A stretch of DNA of 64,000 bases from Lysinibacter cavernae (GTDB lineage Bacteria; Actinomycetota; Actinomycetes; Actinomycetales; Microbacteriaceae): NCBI RefSeq assembly GCF_011758565.1, contig NZ_JAAMOX010000001.1, positions 248,001 to 312,000 on the forward strand. Reading direction: 5' to 3'. Under the pieces are notes generated by a model that searched no databases, was not told the origin of the DNA, and was given only the letters and a program-made list of their open reading frames with translations. This document shows positions 53,123 to 60,988 of the stretch, piece after piece. The translations under genes were made by a program, and so were the position numbers. The stretch's first letter is position 1, and every line of letters starts with the position of its first letter.

Positions 53123-53192
53123 CTCGTGGGGTGCACTTTCGCTCGTGGGGCGCAAAATACTGCACCCCACGAGCGAAAGTGCACCCCACGAG
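53123..53192. repeat. 70-bp near-perfect palindrome with internal tandem unit
   Basis: Arms 53123-53154 and 53161-53192 pair over 32 bp with one mismatch around a 6-nt loop. Each arm itself holds a unit beginning CTCGTGGGG repeated at 19-bp spacing. It lies between coaD and the DUF177 gene. It may terminate coaD, but its size and internal repetition suggest a repetitive element. Confidence 0.85.
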
Positions 53193-53234
53193 ACTCGCCC
53201 GAACGGCCTCAGCCCAATCACAAGAAAACTCGGG

Positions 53235-53240
53235 TAAGGT
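53235..53240 (+). promoter_or_regulatory. -10 hexamer of a probable leaderless promoter (DUF177 gene)
   Basis: TAAGGT, 6 nt before GTG 53247. Confidence 0.5.
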
Positions 53241-53246
53241 ATCAGG

Positions 53247-53822
53247 GTGCCAATCAGTGTGTTTAGCGAAAACGTTCGCGATCTCATTCACCGTCCAGGT
53301 GAAATGCGAGAGCGTGTGCGCGAGTTTCCCGTACCCGAGGAGCTCGGCGCTGGTTTGGTGACCGTGAAGGCGGGAGAGAACCTTGCCCTCGACGTGCGGC
53401 TTGAGTCAATTCACGAGGGCATTTTGGTCTCGGCGAGAGTCTCAACTGTTGCTCGCGGGGTGTGTGGACGCTGCTTGGCAGACCTCGAAGAGGATGTCGA
53501 AGTCGAGTTTCAGGAACTTTTCGCGTATTCTTTAGATGAAGCATTTGATTATGAGGTTCAAGACGACCACGTGGATCTTGAACCCCCACTGCGCGATGCG
53601 GTAGTTTTGTCACTTCCGTTCCAACCAGTGTGTCAACCTGAGTGTCACGGACTTGACCCCCTTACGGGCGAAAAGCTCACCGAAGATGCTGCTTCCCAGG
53701 CCGAGCCGGATGTTGATCCGCGCTGGGCAGCCCTGCAAGAACTTGCCGGGCGTGGGCAGTCAGGTGAGAGTGATCACGATGCTTCCACAGAGCGTGACGA
53801 AGACACCAAGTCGTCGTCGTAG
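53247..53822 (+). CDS. YceD/DUF177 family protein
   Basis: 191 aa with GTG start. Two cysteine pairs, CGRC near 75 and CQPEC near 130, may bind zinc; the C-terminus is acidic and disordered. DUF177 (YceD) genes precede rpmF in most bacteria and YceD is linked to 23S rRNA maturation in E. coli and plants. The rpmF gene starts 65 nt downstream, in line with this conserved pair. Confidence 0.92.
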   Translation: MPISVFSENVRDLIHRPGEMRERVREFPVPEELGAGLVTVKAGENLALDVRLESIHEGILVSARVSTVARGVCGRCLADLEEDVEVEFQELFAYSLDEAFDYEVQDDHVDLEPPLRDAVVLSLPFQPVCQPECHGLDPLTGEKLTEDAASQAEPDVDPRWAALQELAGRGQSGESDHDASTERDEDTKSSS

Positions 53823-53887
53823 GTTGAGCCTGAGTTTTTAGGTTCGCCCTTATTTCGTCCTAGTTTTACGAGAGAAAAGAGAAGGTT

Positions 53888-54091
53888 ATGGCTGTTCCAA
53901 AGCGGAAGAAGTCTCGTTCAAACACGCACTCACGTCGTTCGCAGTGGAAGGCCGAGGTTCCTAACCTGGTCAAGACGGTTGAGAACGGCAAGACCGTTTA
54001 CAGCCTTCCTCACCGCGCCAAGGTAGTCGAAGATTCAGCTGGCACGCCGCTGTTCTTCGAGTACAAGGGCCGCAAGGTAGCCGACGCGTAG
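53888..54091 (+). CDS. rpmF: 50S ribosomal protein L32
   Basis: 67 aa. [20 protein letters not shown] is the universal L32 start. GAGAAGG precedes the ATG. The zinc cysteines of some L32 forms are absent (C-minus type). rnc follows after 6 nt. Confidence 0.97.
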   Translation: MAVPKRKKSRSNTHSRRSQWKAEVPNLVKTVENGKTVYSLPHRAKVVEDSAGTPLFFEYKGRKVADA

Positions 54092-54097
54092 TCGATC

Positions 54098-54949
54098 ATG
54101 ACGGAGCAACAGAGGGTCGCAGACTCCTCTGCCGTGCCGGAGCCGTCCATGTCGGATGCTCAAGGTGGCGATGCATCGCCAACAGTCTCGACCGATCAGG
54201 TCAAGGTTGTGAAGGTAAAGCACCTTCCAATAGACGAAGACATGCACGGCTTTTTGGCGCGCCTGGGAGTTGAACTGCCTGAGGCACTGATCACTCAGGC
54301 CCTCACGCACCGATCGTTCTCCTATGAGAACGGCGGCGAGCCACATAACGAGCGCCTTGAGTTCCTTGGCGACTCGATTTTGGGGCAGGCCGTGACGGTC
54401 AAGTTGTTCCGCGATCATCCCGACCTGAGCGAGGGCACGCTTGCGAAGCGTCGCTCAAGCCTGGTCAGCAGTGTTGCCCTTGCCGAGGTGGCTCGCCATA
54501 TTGAGCTTGGCCAGCACCTTCGCCTTGGCCGTGGCGAAGAATTGACTGGTGGTCGCGAGAAGGATTCGATCCTTGCCGACACCGTTGAGGCAATCATCGG
54601 CGCTGTCTTTGTTGGGCTCGGCCCGGTTGTTGCCAACGATTTTGTGCTTGGCCTCGTCACACCGCTGTTTGCCGATCCTGACCGGTTTGGCGCGGCGATG
54701 GATCCAAAGACGAGCCTGCAGGAGGCCGCCGCGGATCTCGGCCTGACGCCTCCGCACTACACGGTCACCGGCCAGGGACCCGATCACGATCGGATCTTTA
54801 CCGCAGTTGTCTCTGTTGGCGACCGCGCAACGGGAACGGGTACTGGATCGAGCAAGAAGCAGGCCGAAGTGGCTGCAGCACTCAACGCTTGGACCGTGCT
54901 CAACCGCCAGGAAGAAGACGCCGCAGCCGAAACCGCCGAGGGTGCCTGA
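54098..54949 (+). CDS. rnc: Ribonuclease III
   Basis: 283 aa. RNase III catalytic signature NERLEFLGDSILGQAVT near 86-102 and DTVEAIIGAVFVG near 160, then a dsRNA-binding domain (about 205-270; GTGSSKKQAEVAAALNAW). An extra N-terminal extension of roughly 45 residues is Ser/Asp-rich. The enzyme processes rRNA precursors and structured mRNAs. It overlaps mutM by 8 nt. Confidence 0.96.
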   Translation: MTEQQRVADSSAVPEPSMSDAQGGDASPTVSTDQVKVVKVKHLPIDEDMHGFLARLGVELPEALITQALTHRSFSYENGGEPHNERLEFLGDSILGQAVTVKLFRDHPDLSEGTLAKRRSSLVSSVALAEVARHIELGQHLRLGRGEELTGGREKDSILADTVEAIIGAVFVGLGPVVANDFVLGLVTPLFADPDRFGAAMDPKTSLQEAAADLGLTPPHYTVTGQGPDHDRIFTAVVSVGDRATGTGTGSSKKQAEVAAALNAWTVLNRQEEDAAAETAEGA

Positions 54950-55832
54950 ACTTCCCGAGGTTGAGGTTGTCCGCGCCGGCCTTGAACCCGCTGTCCGTGG
55001 CGCCACCGTTCAGTCGGTAGACGTTCGTGAGCCTCGCTCGCTGCGACGGCACGATTCCGCTGCCGGTGCGTTCACCCAGCTCCTCACCGGACGAACCCTT
55101 TCCGAGGCCGTTCGCCGTGGCAAGTTTTTGTGGCTGCCGATCAGCGCTGAGCAGGCGCTTGTTGTCCACCTCGGTATGAGCGGGCAGGTGCTGCTCCGCA
55201 CCCCAGACCAACCTGACGAAAAGCAGCTGCGCATTCGCTGCCATCTTGAGCATCCGCTGCACGGCGAGATCCGAATGGATTTTGTTGACCAGCGCATCTT
55301 CGGCTCGATGGCGATTGATCAGCTGGTGGAGACCCAGGATGCCGCTGCCGCAGGATTCGGCTCGGCCTCCACGCTCATCCCGAGCCAGGTCGCGCATATT
55401 GCGCGAGACCCGCTCGACCCGGCATTCGACGATGCGGCATTCATTGCGCGGCTGCAGAAGCGCCGCACCGGCGTCAAGCGGGCGCTGCTCGACCAGACCC
55501 TCGTGAGCGGCATCGGCAACATTTACGCCGACGAGGCGCTGTGGGCGTCGCAAACGCACGGCGAGCATCCAACTGACCAGCTGTCGACGCGGAGGGCGGC
55601 CCAGCTACTGGATGCCGTACGCACGGTCCTCGCAAAGGCGCTCACCGAGGGCGGCACGAGCTTCGATGCGCAATATGTCAATGTGAACGGCGAATCCGGC
55701 TACTTCAGCCATTCGCTGAACGCCTACGGGCAGCAGGGCAAGCCGTGCTCGCGATGCGGCACAACGATTGAGCGCGTGACGTTTATGAACCGCGGATCGC
55801 ATTTTTGCCCGCGGTGCCAGCCGCGGCGGTAA
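54942..55832 (+). CDS. mutM: Formamidopyrimidine-DNA glycosylase
   Basis: 296 aa from GTG 54942, set by the invariant PELPEVE (catalytic Pro2 and Glu3 after Met removal); the open frame further upstream lies within rnc. LHLGMSGQ near 70, the H2TH region LLDQTLVSGIGNIYADEALW near 181, and the zinc finger CSRCGTTIERVTFMNRGSHFCPRC at the C-terminus are intact. It excises 8-oxoguanine. In many actinobacteria smc follows directly; here about 6.7 kb intervenes. Confidence 0.97.
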   Translation: MPELPEVEVVRAGLEPAVRGATVQSVDVREPRSLRRHDSAAGAFTQLLTGRTLSEAVRRGKFLWLPISAEQALVVHLGMSGQVLLRTPDQPDEKQLRIRCHLEHPLHGEIRMDFVDQRIFGSMAIDQLVETQDAAAAGFGSASTLIPSQVAHIARDPLDPAFDDAAFIARLQKRRTGVKRALLDQTLVSGIGNIYADEALWASQTHGEHPTDQLSTRRAAQLLDAVRTVLAKALTEGGTSFDAQYVNVNGESGYFSHSLNAYGQQGKPCSRCGTTIERVTFMNRGSHFCPRCQPRR

Positions 55833-55881
55833 TTACCTGCTTGTATCGGGGGAGGGCTCTCGCGCATACTTTCGCCGCCTG

Positions 55882-55887
55882 TATGCT
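55882..55887 (+). promoter_or_regulatory. -10 hexamer of a probable leaderless promoter (DUF1622 gene)
   Basis: TATGCT, 6 nt before ATG 55894. Confidence 0.55.
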
Positions 55888-55893
55888 GTGCAC

Positions 55894-56295
55894 ATGCACA
55901 CTGAGCCTCTGTTCGCGGTCGTCGTTACGGTGATCGAGGTCATCGGCGTCTTGATAGTGATTATCGGGTTTGGGATCGCCGCCGTGCTTGCCACGCGCGT
56001 GCTCCGCCGCGGCGCAGGGGGCAAAGTGGCCTATCAGACGCTGCGTACAACCATCGGGGGCTCGATCCTGCTCGGCCTCGAGGTCTTTGTGGCAGCTGAC
56101 ATCATCCACACGCTTTCGGCACCGTCGTTCGAGGACGCCGCTGTGCTTGGCCTCATTGTGCTCATCCGAACGGTGCTGAGCATGTCGATCCAGATTGAGA
56201 TCGAGGGAACCCTGCCCTGGCGCCGAGCACTACTGACGAGCGGTGGCGAGGTTGTTGCGAACGCCATTTCACAGGAAGCAGCCGCAAGAAAATAA
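55894..56295 (+). CDS. DUF1622 family membrane protein
   Basis: 133 aa from ATG 55894, chosen because the TATGCT box lies 6 nt upstream; a GTG at 55888 is also in frame. Three membrane spans (about 6-32, 50-70 and 80-100), with EVIGVLIVIIGFG and LGLEVFVAADIIHT typical of DUF1622. Function unknown. It is the first gene of the accessory block between mutM and smc and stands alone. Confidence 0.85.
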   Translation: MHTEPLFAVVVTVIEVIGVLIVIIGFGIAAVLATRVLRRGAGGKVAYQTLRTTIGGSILLGLEVFVAADIIHTLSAPSFEDAAVLGLIVLIRTVLSMSIQIEIEGTLPWRRALLTSGGEVVANAISQEAAARK

Positions 56296-56393
56296 TCTGA
56301 CCTAGTGGCCGCCCTTCCTCAAACTCGGGCATGCAGTGTCATATGCGGCACGTCGGCGGCACCGCTCAGGAGAGAGGGTGCAGCGCAATCGGC

Positions 56394-57398
56394 CTAGCGT
56401 TCGAGAACCATCTTTTCCCCAGGGTTGGCGATGTTGGCAGCAAACGCCTGCGCATAATCCGTTGGCGATACTATTCGAGGACGGGGAGGAACAAGCTCGC
56501 CACGACTGACCGCCGCGAAGAGCTTGGTGAGCGCATCTCGATATTCCGCCCGTCGTGTCGCCACGATGATGGGTACGGAGCAGATGCGCTCGCGCGGGCG
56601 TGCGTAGCGGAGGAGAGCTGACGTCAGGAATCCGGATGCCGTAGCCGAGCGCTGGTGTCCGGGGGCGCCTCCAAACGCGGTGCGCACGACACCTCCAGTC
56701 TGGCGCACGGCTCGTCGGATGCTGCTGCTGCCCGTATGGTCGATGGCTCCATCAACTCCGCCGTTTGTTGCCTCAATGATCTGCGTGATCCAGTTTGGGT
56801 CGTGATAGTCAACGAGCGAGGTGGTGAACTGTCCCGCGTAGGCTCGGGAACGGGATGAGGCGGTGCCGTAAACCGTGAGTCCCTGCTCGGTAGCGAGCTG
56901 CGCCGCCCACGAACCGACCGCACCGCCTGCACCCTGTACGAGAACCGTTCCACGCGTGAGGGCAAGGGCATCGAGCGCAAACCAGGCGGTCACCGCGTCG
57001 AGAGGGACGGTCGCCGCGGTTGCGCTGTCGAGCGAGTCTGGCACGGGAACCAGGAGTGAAGGAGCGACGCTGATGACACTCGCGTGGGCGCCCATGCGAG
57101 GCAACACTCCTGCGATGCGTTGGCCAACGCGCAGTTGCGATTGGGTCACCGACGGCAGCTGCTCGATCACGCCGACAAAATCGTATCCAGGCACAAATCC
57201 TCGGACCGGCTGAAGGAGGTAATCGCCCTGAGCGGCCCCCGTATCTGTCACTCCGATTGATGCATGGGTTACGCGAATGAGAGCATTGCGATCGTTGCGC
57301 TTTGGCATCGGTTCTCGAACTGGCGTTGGAGGATGTCCGAATTGTGTCACTCGCATTGCGTCACGATCGGAAAGCGTGTTATCTCGGGGACTGGTCAC
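56394..57398 (-). CDS. Medium-chain dehydrogenase/reductase (quinone oxidoreductase-like)
   Basis: 334 aa from GTG 57398, which has a TAGTGT box 7 nt upstream on the minus strand (57406-57411); ATG 57356 is an alternative. GroES-like N-terminus (PGYDFVGVIEQ near 87), then a Rossmann fold with VQGAGGAVGSWAAQLA near 162. The zinc ligands of alcohol dehydrogenases are missing, so it resembles NADPH:quinone reductases. It is divergent from osmC, suggesting an oxidative or electrophile stress role (inference). Confidence 0.85.
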   Translation of the reverse strand: MTSPRDNTLSDRDAMRVTQFGHPPTPVREPMPKRNDRNALIRVTHASIGVTDTGAAQGDYLLQPVRGFVPGYDFVGVIEQLPSVTQSQLRVGQRIAGVLPRMGAHASVISVAPSLLVPVPDSLDSATAATVPLDAVTAWFALDALALTRGTVLVQGAGGAVGSWAAQLATEQGLTVYGTASSRSRAYAGQFTTSLVDYHDPNWITQIIEATNGGVDGAIDHTGSSSIRRAVRQTGGVVRTAFGGAPGHQRSATASGFLTSALLRYARPRERICSVPIIVATRRAEYRDALTKLFAAVSRGELVPPRPRIVSPTDYAQAFAANIANPGEKMVLER

Positions 57399-57528
57399 AG
57401 AGCTGACACTAGCGGAGGAACCGGTGTTCTGTAGCAGGGCGTGAGGCTCATTCGGATTCGTGAGTGCTGATCTGCACGAGACAGGGCACTTCCGCCACAT
57501 TGTGACCGTCATCAAAACGAACCGCTTC

Positions 57529-57534
57529 TAGCCT
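57529..57534 (+). promoter_or_regulatory. -10 hexamer of a probable leaderless promoter (osmC-ACT-arsR operon)
   Basis: TAGCCT, 6 nt before ATG 57541. Confidence 0.55.
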
Positions 57535-57540
57535 GGTGTC

Positions 57541-57993
57541 ATGACAGAACATCACTATCACACCCAGCTCGACTGGCAGGGAAACACTGGCAATGGCTAT
57601 CGCGAGTACAGCCGCACTCACAGGGTCGTGGCTTCAGGAACGACCTTAGACCTCAGCGCGGACCCTGCGTTTCGGGGCGACGGCCAACTTCCGAATCCAG
57701 AACAGCTCCTCCTCGCCGCAGCAAGCTCGTGTCAGTTGCTTTCGTTTCTCGCATTGGCAGCACTGGAACATGTCGAGGCTCTTGAGTACCGCGATGACGC
57801 CAGCGCAAGTATGCGGGATGTGGACGGCGTGACGAGGATCGACACTATTGACCTGCGTATGAGCATTACGGTGCGTGGTCGGGACAAAGCCGTCACCCTA
57901 CGCCTGCTCGAAAAGGCACACGAGCAGTGCTACATTGCGAACTCGCTCAGCGCTCAAGTGACATTGCACCCAGCGGTGACGGTGATCGCGTGA
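57541..57993 (+). CDS. OsmC family peroxiredoxin-like protein
   Basis: 150 aa. The two redox cysteines of OsmC/Ohr proteins are present: AAASSCQLL near 59-67 and HEQCYIANS near 130-138. Such proteins reduce organic hydroperoxides or handle other thiol-reactive compounds. It is the first gene of a three-gene operon; its stop overlaps the next start (GTGA). Confidence 0.92.
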   Translation: MTEHHYHTQLDWQGNTGNGYREYSRTHRVVASGTTLDLSADPAFRGDGQLPNPEQLLLAAASSCQLLSFLALAALEHVEALEYRDDASASMRDVDGVTRIDTIDLRMSITVRGRDKAVTLRLLEKAHEQCYIANSLSAQVTLHPAVTVIA

Positions 57994-58349
57994 AAGACAT
58001 CATGATTCCTGGCGTTGACGGCGCGAAGTCGCTCGCCAGCGTCGCCGAGATCCTTGGCGACGCTGGGGTCGGCCTGGAAGGTGGGGGATTATGGTCGGGA
58101 ACGGCCCACTACCTAGTGGCGGACGGGGATACCGCAATCCGCGCCCTTGTCTCGGCCGGCATCATCGGTGCAGAGATGAGGCAGGTCGTTATCGCGGAAC
58201 TTGATCGTGATGCGCCTGGCGCGCTCGGGCGTATGATGGCAAAGCTCGCTGATGCCGGTATCGTGCTTGACGGGCAATACAGCGACCACAATAACCGAAA
58301 GGTGCTCCTGGTGAATGACATCGAAGCCGCTCAGGCAGCCTTGTCATGA
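57990..58349 (+). CDS. ACT-domain protein
   Basis: 119 aa, GTG start overlapping the osmC stop. Two ACT-like repeats are visible: an N-terminal degenerate half and a clear C-terminal one (VIAELDRDAPGALGRMMAKLADAGIVLDGQY, about 67-97). ACT domains bind small ligands such as amino acids; no catalytic domain is attached. Sandwiched between OsmC and an ArsR-type regulator, it may sense the compound detoxified by OsmC (inference). Confidence 0.8.
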   Translation: MKDIMIPGVDGAKSLASVAEILGDAGVGLEGGGLWSGTAHYLVADGDTAIRALVSAGIIGAEMRQVVIAELDRDAPGALGRMMAKLADAGIVLDGQYSDHNNRKVLLVNDIEAAQAALS

Positions 58350-59026
58350 GCTCACGGCCAAGTCTTGGGGAAGTTGGCGCAGCGTTTGCCGAACCAGTCC
58401 GACTGCAGATCTTGCACGAGCTGCTTCGTGGAGCCGAACTGCCCGCCGGGGTTCTTGCCGTCAGAGTTGGCGTTTCTCCGTCGACGGTGAGTTCGCATCT
58501 GAATCGCTTGCTCGACGCTGGTTTTGTGCACGTTGTCGCTCGAGGTAGGACTCGATTGTTTTCCATTGCGTCGACAGACGTAGCCGATGCGGTTGAATCG
58601 TTACTGCGGCTGTCTGGTGAACCTGCGGTGACGTCGCTGTCTGGGCAAACGCGTCGGTTGGGCATGAGGGAAGCCCGAAGCTGCTACGACCATCTGGCCG
58701 GTCGAACCGGCGTCGCTTTCCGGGAGCTCGCGGTTGCTCGTGGCTGGGTGGATTACTCGGGGGATGGGGTCAGCCTGCGCAACCTAACCCAGCTTGCGGA
58801 TGAGCTTGGCCTCACGATTAAGTTGTCTGAGGGCCGCCGTCAAGATGTTCGGTTGTGCATGGATTGGACGGAACGAGAGCCACATCTGGCCGGCAAGCTC
58901 GGCGCTGCCGTGTTGGCTGCGATGCTGAACGCGAATTGGCTGCAACGACGCCGCGAGGACCGATCCCTTCGGGTGACCTCGGTGGGAGAGTCGAATTTTG
59001 TCAGGTTAGGGCTCAATCGCGAGTGA
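58346..59026 (+). CDS. ArsR-family transcriptional regulator with C-terminal extension
   Basis: 226 aa, ATG overlapping the ACT gene stop (ATGA). A winged helix at about 8-80 (EPVRLQILHELL, SPSTVSSHLNRLLDAG) is followed by a 140-residue domain that includes EARSCYDHLAGRTGVA near 109-124; the CYDHLAGR motif recurs in this subgroup of ArsR proteins. Cys114 could be a thiol sensor. It likely regulates its own operon. Confidence 0.87.
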   Translation: MSSRPSLGEVGAAFAEPVRLQILHELLRGAELPAGVLAVRVGVSPSTVSSHLNRLLDAGFVHVVARGRTRLFSIASTDVADAVESLLRLSGEPAVTSLSGQTRRLGMREARSCYDHLAGRTGVAFRELAVARGWVDYSGDGVSLRNLTQLADELGLTIKLSEGRRQDVRLCMDWTEREPHLAGKLGAAVLAAMLNANWLQRRREDRSLRVTSVGESNFVRLGLNRE

Positions 59027-59119
59027 ATCCCATGCGGCAACTGTAGTGGTGACGCGGCGGCGACGCTGAGCGGCATCCGGTCGACGCCGGTGAGTGATGT
59101 GTGCACACTGCTCGTTTGC

Positions 59120-59452
59120 TCAGACCTCCTGCCGTTCTGGATTCAGGTCGTTGCCCTCCGCGATCATCCGGAGCGACCGAATGTGATCGTCAAACGCGCG
59201 TTTCCCCTCGTGTGTCAGGCTGAGCCACGTGATGCGACGCGCGTCCTTACGAAGCGAGGACGCCGTCTTGGTTGACGTCACCATATTGTGTTCGAGCAGA
59301 ACTTTGAGATGCTTCGACAGTGTTGCGTCGCTGACCGCGAGGGTTGTGCGCAGTACGGAAAAGTCGAGCTGGTCAACCGATCGAAGCAGGCCGCAGATTC
59401 GCAGCCGGATGGGGGCGTGGATGACTTCGCTGAAGCCGGAGTCATCGGTCAT
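59120..59452 (-). CDS. Winged-helix transcriptional regulator (MarR/ArsR-like)
   Basis: 110 aa. A compact winged helix (IHAPIRLRICGLL, FSVLRTTLAVSDATLSKHLKVLLEHNMV near 30-58, KDARRITWLSLTHEGKRAF). It overlaps the upstream membrane protein gene by 11 nt. This small-regulator plus membrane-protein pair is frequent in actinobacteria and probably autoregulated through the inverted repeat at 59913-59936. Confidence 0.87.
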   Translation of the reverse strand: MTDDSGFSEVIHAPIRLRICGLLRSVDQLDFSVLRTTLAVSDATLSKHLKVLLEHNMVTSTKTASSLRKDARRITWLSLTHEGKRAFDDHIRSLRMIAEGNDLNPERQEV

Positions 59453-59909
59453 TGGCTATGCGCTTTGCTTGTGACGTGGAGATGCTTGTGCAGATGGCGG
59501 TGACCAGAGCGAAGGCGCAGAGGGTGGATGCCATGACCCACCAGTTGAGGTTCAAGGATACGAGGGCAAGCGAAACGCTGAAGAGGCCGAGTGTGCCGAG
59601 GAAGGCCGTAGTAAAGAGCAGCCACTCGGTCATTGAGAATTCCGAAAGCTTGACCCCTGTGCTGCGCTGGGCCGTGGTGAGAAGCGCGATGACTCCAAGC
59701 AGGCCAAGGATGAGGATGCTGTTGCTGGTGTATTCGCCTGGCAAAGCCGGGCCAGCGGCATAGGCAGCTGCGATGAATCCAAATGCCGGCGCAAGCCACC
59801 GCGGCGCCATTGCGTGGCTTGCAAGGCGGCCGCGGTCGGCTGCGAGCTCCTGTAGGAGTTCCTGGGAGTCGATTGGCTGGTTTGATTGAGGGGAGGGATT
59901 AGTTTCCAT
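59442..59909 (-). CDS. Four-span membrane protein of unknown function
   Basis: 155 aa with four hydrophobic segments (about 38-56, 66-82, 95-115 and 122-143) after a hydrophilic N-terminus. I do not recognise a family beyond its habitual pairing with a MarR/ArsR-like regulator, with which it overlaps here. A TACACT box on the minus strand (59917-59922) lies 7 nt before the ATG. Confidence 0.78.
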   Translation of the reverse strand: METNPSPQSNQPIDSQELLQELAADRGRLASHAMAPRWLAPAFGFIAAAYAAGPALPGEYTSNSILILGLLGVIALLTTAQRSTGVKLSEFSMTEWLLFTTAFLGTLGLFSVSLALVSLNLNWWVMASTLCAFALVTAICTSISTSQAKRIANDR

Positions 59910-59912
59910 GTT

Positions 59913-59936
59913 GGAAAGTGTATCTGATTACTTTCC
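59913..59936. promoter_or_regulatory. Candidate operator of the regulator/membrane-protein pair
   Basis: GGAAAGT and ACTTTCC, two perfect 7-bp arms with a 10-bp spacer; the left arm covers part of the -10 box at 59917-59922, so binding would block transcription. Confidence 0.6.
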
Positions 59937-60018
59937 GTCTCGGCAAGTTACTTCTTGGTCTCCTCTAGGCCTGCGGTACGGAGCGGAACCAGCTGTTGGC
60001 CCGCCCCGTACCGCGCCA

Positions 60019-60750
60019 TCATCCCAGGTGTCGTTTGAAGAACCTGGCCGCATCGTCCCCCGCAAACTCGGGGACACCCGTGTGCCCACCCATGTTTGCA
60101 TGGAGGGTCTTCTCCGCGGAACCAAAGGCGTCGAAGAGATCGAGGGCCAGCTGCCGGTCATTGCCGCTATCGTCCCACTGCAACAGGACATGAAGCGGGA
60201 GGGTGAGCTGCCGGGCCTCCTCGAACATGCTGCGGGGCACAAAACTCCCTGCGAAGAAGCCTGCCGCCTCGATCCGAGGCTCGACACGTGCCAACCGAAT
60301 GGCAATAGCGAGGATGCCGCCAGAGAAACCGACCGGCCCCCTGAGCTCGGGTAGCGCGAGCAGTCCGTCAAGAGCGGATTGCCACTCGGGAACTGCCTGC
60401 GACACGAGCGGCAGGACAAGGCGATCCACGACCTCGTCAATCGGCCCGCCGACAGCAAGGGCGGCGTGGAGATCATTCCGTGCCCGCTCGATCTCAGGCA
60501 GTGGCTGGCGATCGCCGCCTCCAGGCAGCTCGATGCTGGCCGTCGCGAAGCCGTCGGCCGCCGCACGTTGCGCGCGGGCCACCAACCTCGGATGCATCCG
60601 TCCGAGGTCGCCGGGGTGACCCAAGAGAATAAGCGGGGCGGGGGAATCCGCGTGAGCTGAAGTTGGCGTCCAAAGGACACCGGGTATCTCGCCTATGCGG
60701 AAATGACGTTCCGTGATGTCGCCGACGATATCTTGTGAAGTGAAGTACAT
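60019..60750 (-). CDS. Alpha/beta hydrolase
   Basis: 243 aa. Nucleophile elbow GFSGG with Ser143, acid candidate Asp193/Asp194 and His223 in GGHTG; LLGHPGD near 42-48 supplies the oxyanion loop. No signal peptide, so cytosolic. An upstream ORF of 16 codons with a strong ribosome binding site precedes it, which suggests translation-dependent control as known for antibiotic-inducible genes. Substrate unknown; an ester of a xenobiotic is possible (inference). Confidence 0.85.
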   Translation of the reverse strand: MYFTSQDIVGDITERHFRIGEIPGVLWTPTSAHADSPAPLILLGHPGDLGRMHPRLVARAQRAAADGFATASIELPGGGDRQPLPEIERARNDLHAALAVGGPIDEVVDRLVLPLVSQAVPEWQSALDGLLALPELRGPVGFSGGILAIAIRLARVEPRIEAAGFFAGSFVPRSMFEEARQLTLPLHVLLQWDDSGNDRQLALDLFDAFGSAEKTLHANMGGHTGVPEFAGDDAARFFKRHLG

Positions 60751-60795
60751 GGTCGTGCCTTTCGAGCGTGCTGCGAGTGCGCGCTCCCGGACGAC

Positions 60796-60846
60796 CTACC
60801 GCCCGACCGTGTCTCCTGAGGGGAGCGCCCGAATCGAATTGTTCAC
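60796..60846 (-). CDS. Short upstream ORF (possible leader peptide) before the hydrolase gene
   Basis: GTG at 60846 opens a 16-residue frame, MNNSIRALPSGDTVGR, ending in TAG at 60796-60798. A strong ribosome binding site, GAGGAGGT, lies 7-8 nt upstream (60851-60861 on the minus strand), and a TATACT box at 60886-60891 could drive it. The ORF and the following 40 nt can form a hairpin (CGCTCCC/GGGAGCG). Real translation is unproven. Confidence 0.5.
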   Translation of the reverse strand: MNNSIRALPSGDTVGR

Positions 60847-60885
60847 GGGTACCACCTCCTCAGTCGTGTGTGCACGGTTGCTGCC

Positions 60886-60891
60886 AGTATA
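60886..60891 (-). promoter_or_regulatory. -10 hexamer for the uORF-hydrolase transcript
   Basis: TATACT on the minus strand, about 40 nt before the short ORF. No convincing -35 element is seen. Confidence 0.45.
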
Positions 60892-60988
60892 ACAACGACG
60901 TTCCTGTCACGACGGCGCGTGAATACGCGCGCTATGGTTCGATATATTCGGTCCGCTGTGTTGGCGCTGAGCCGAGCGCGTCAAGGGG

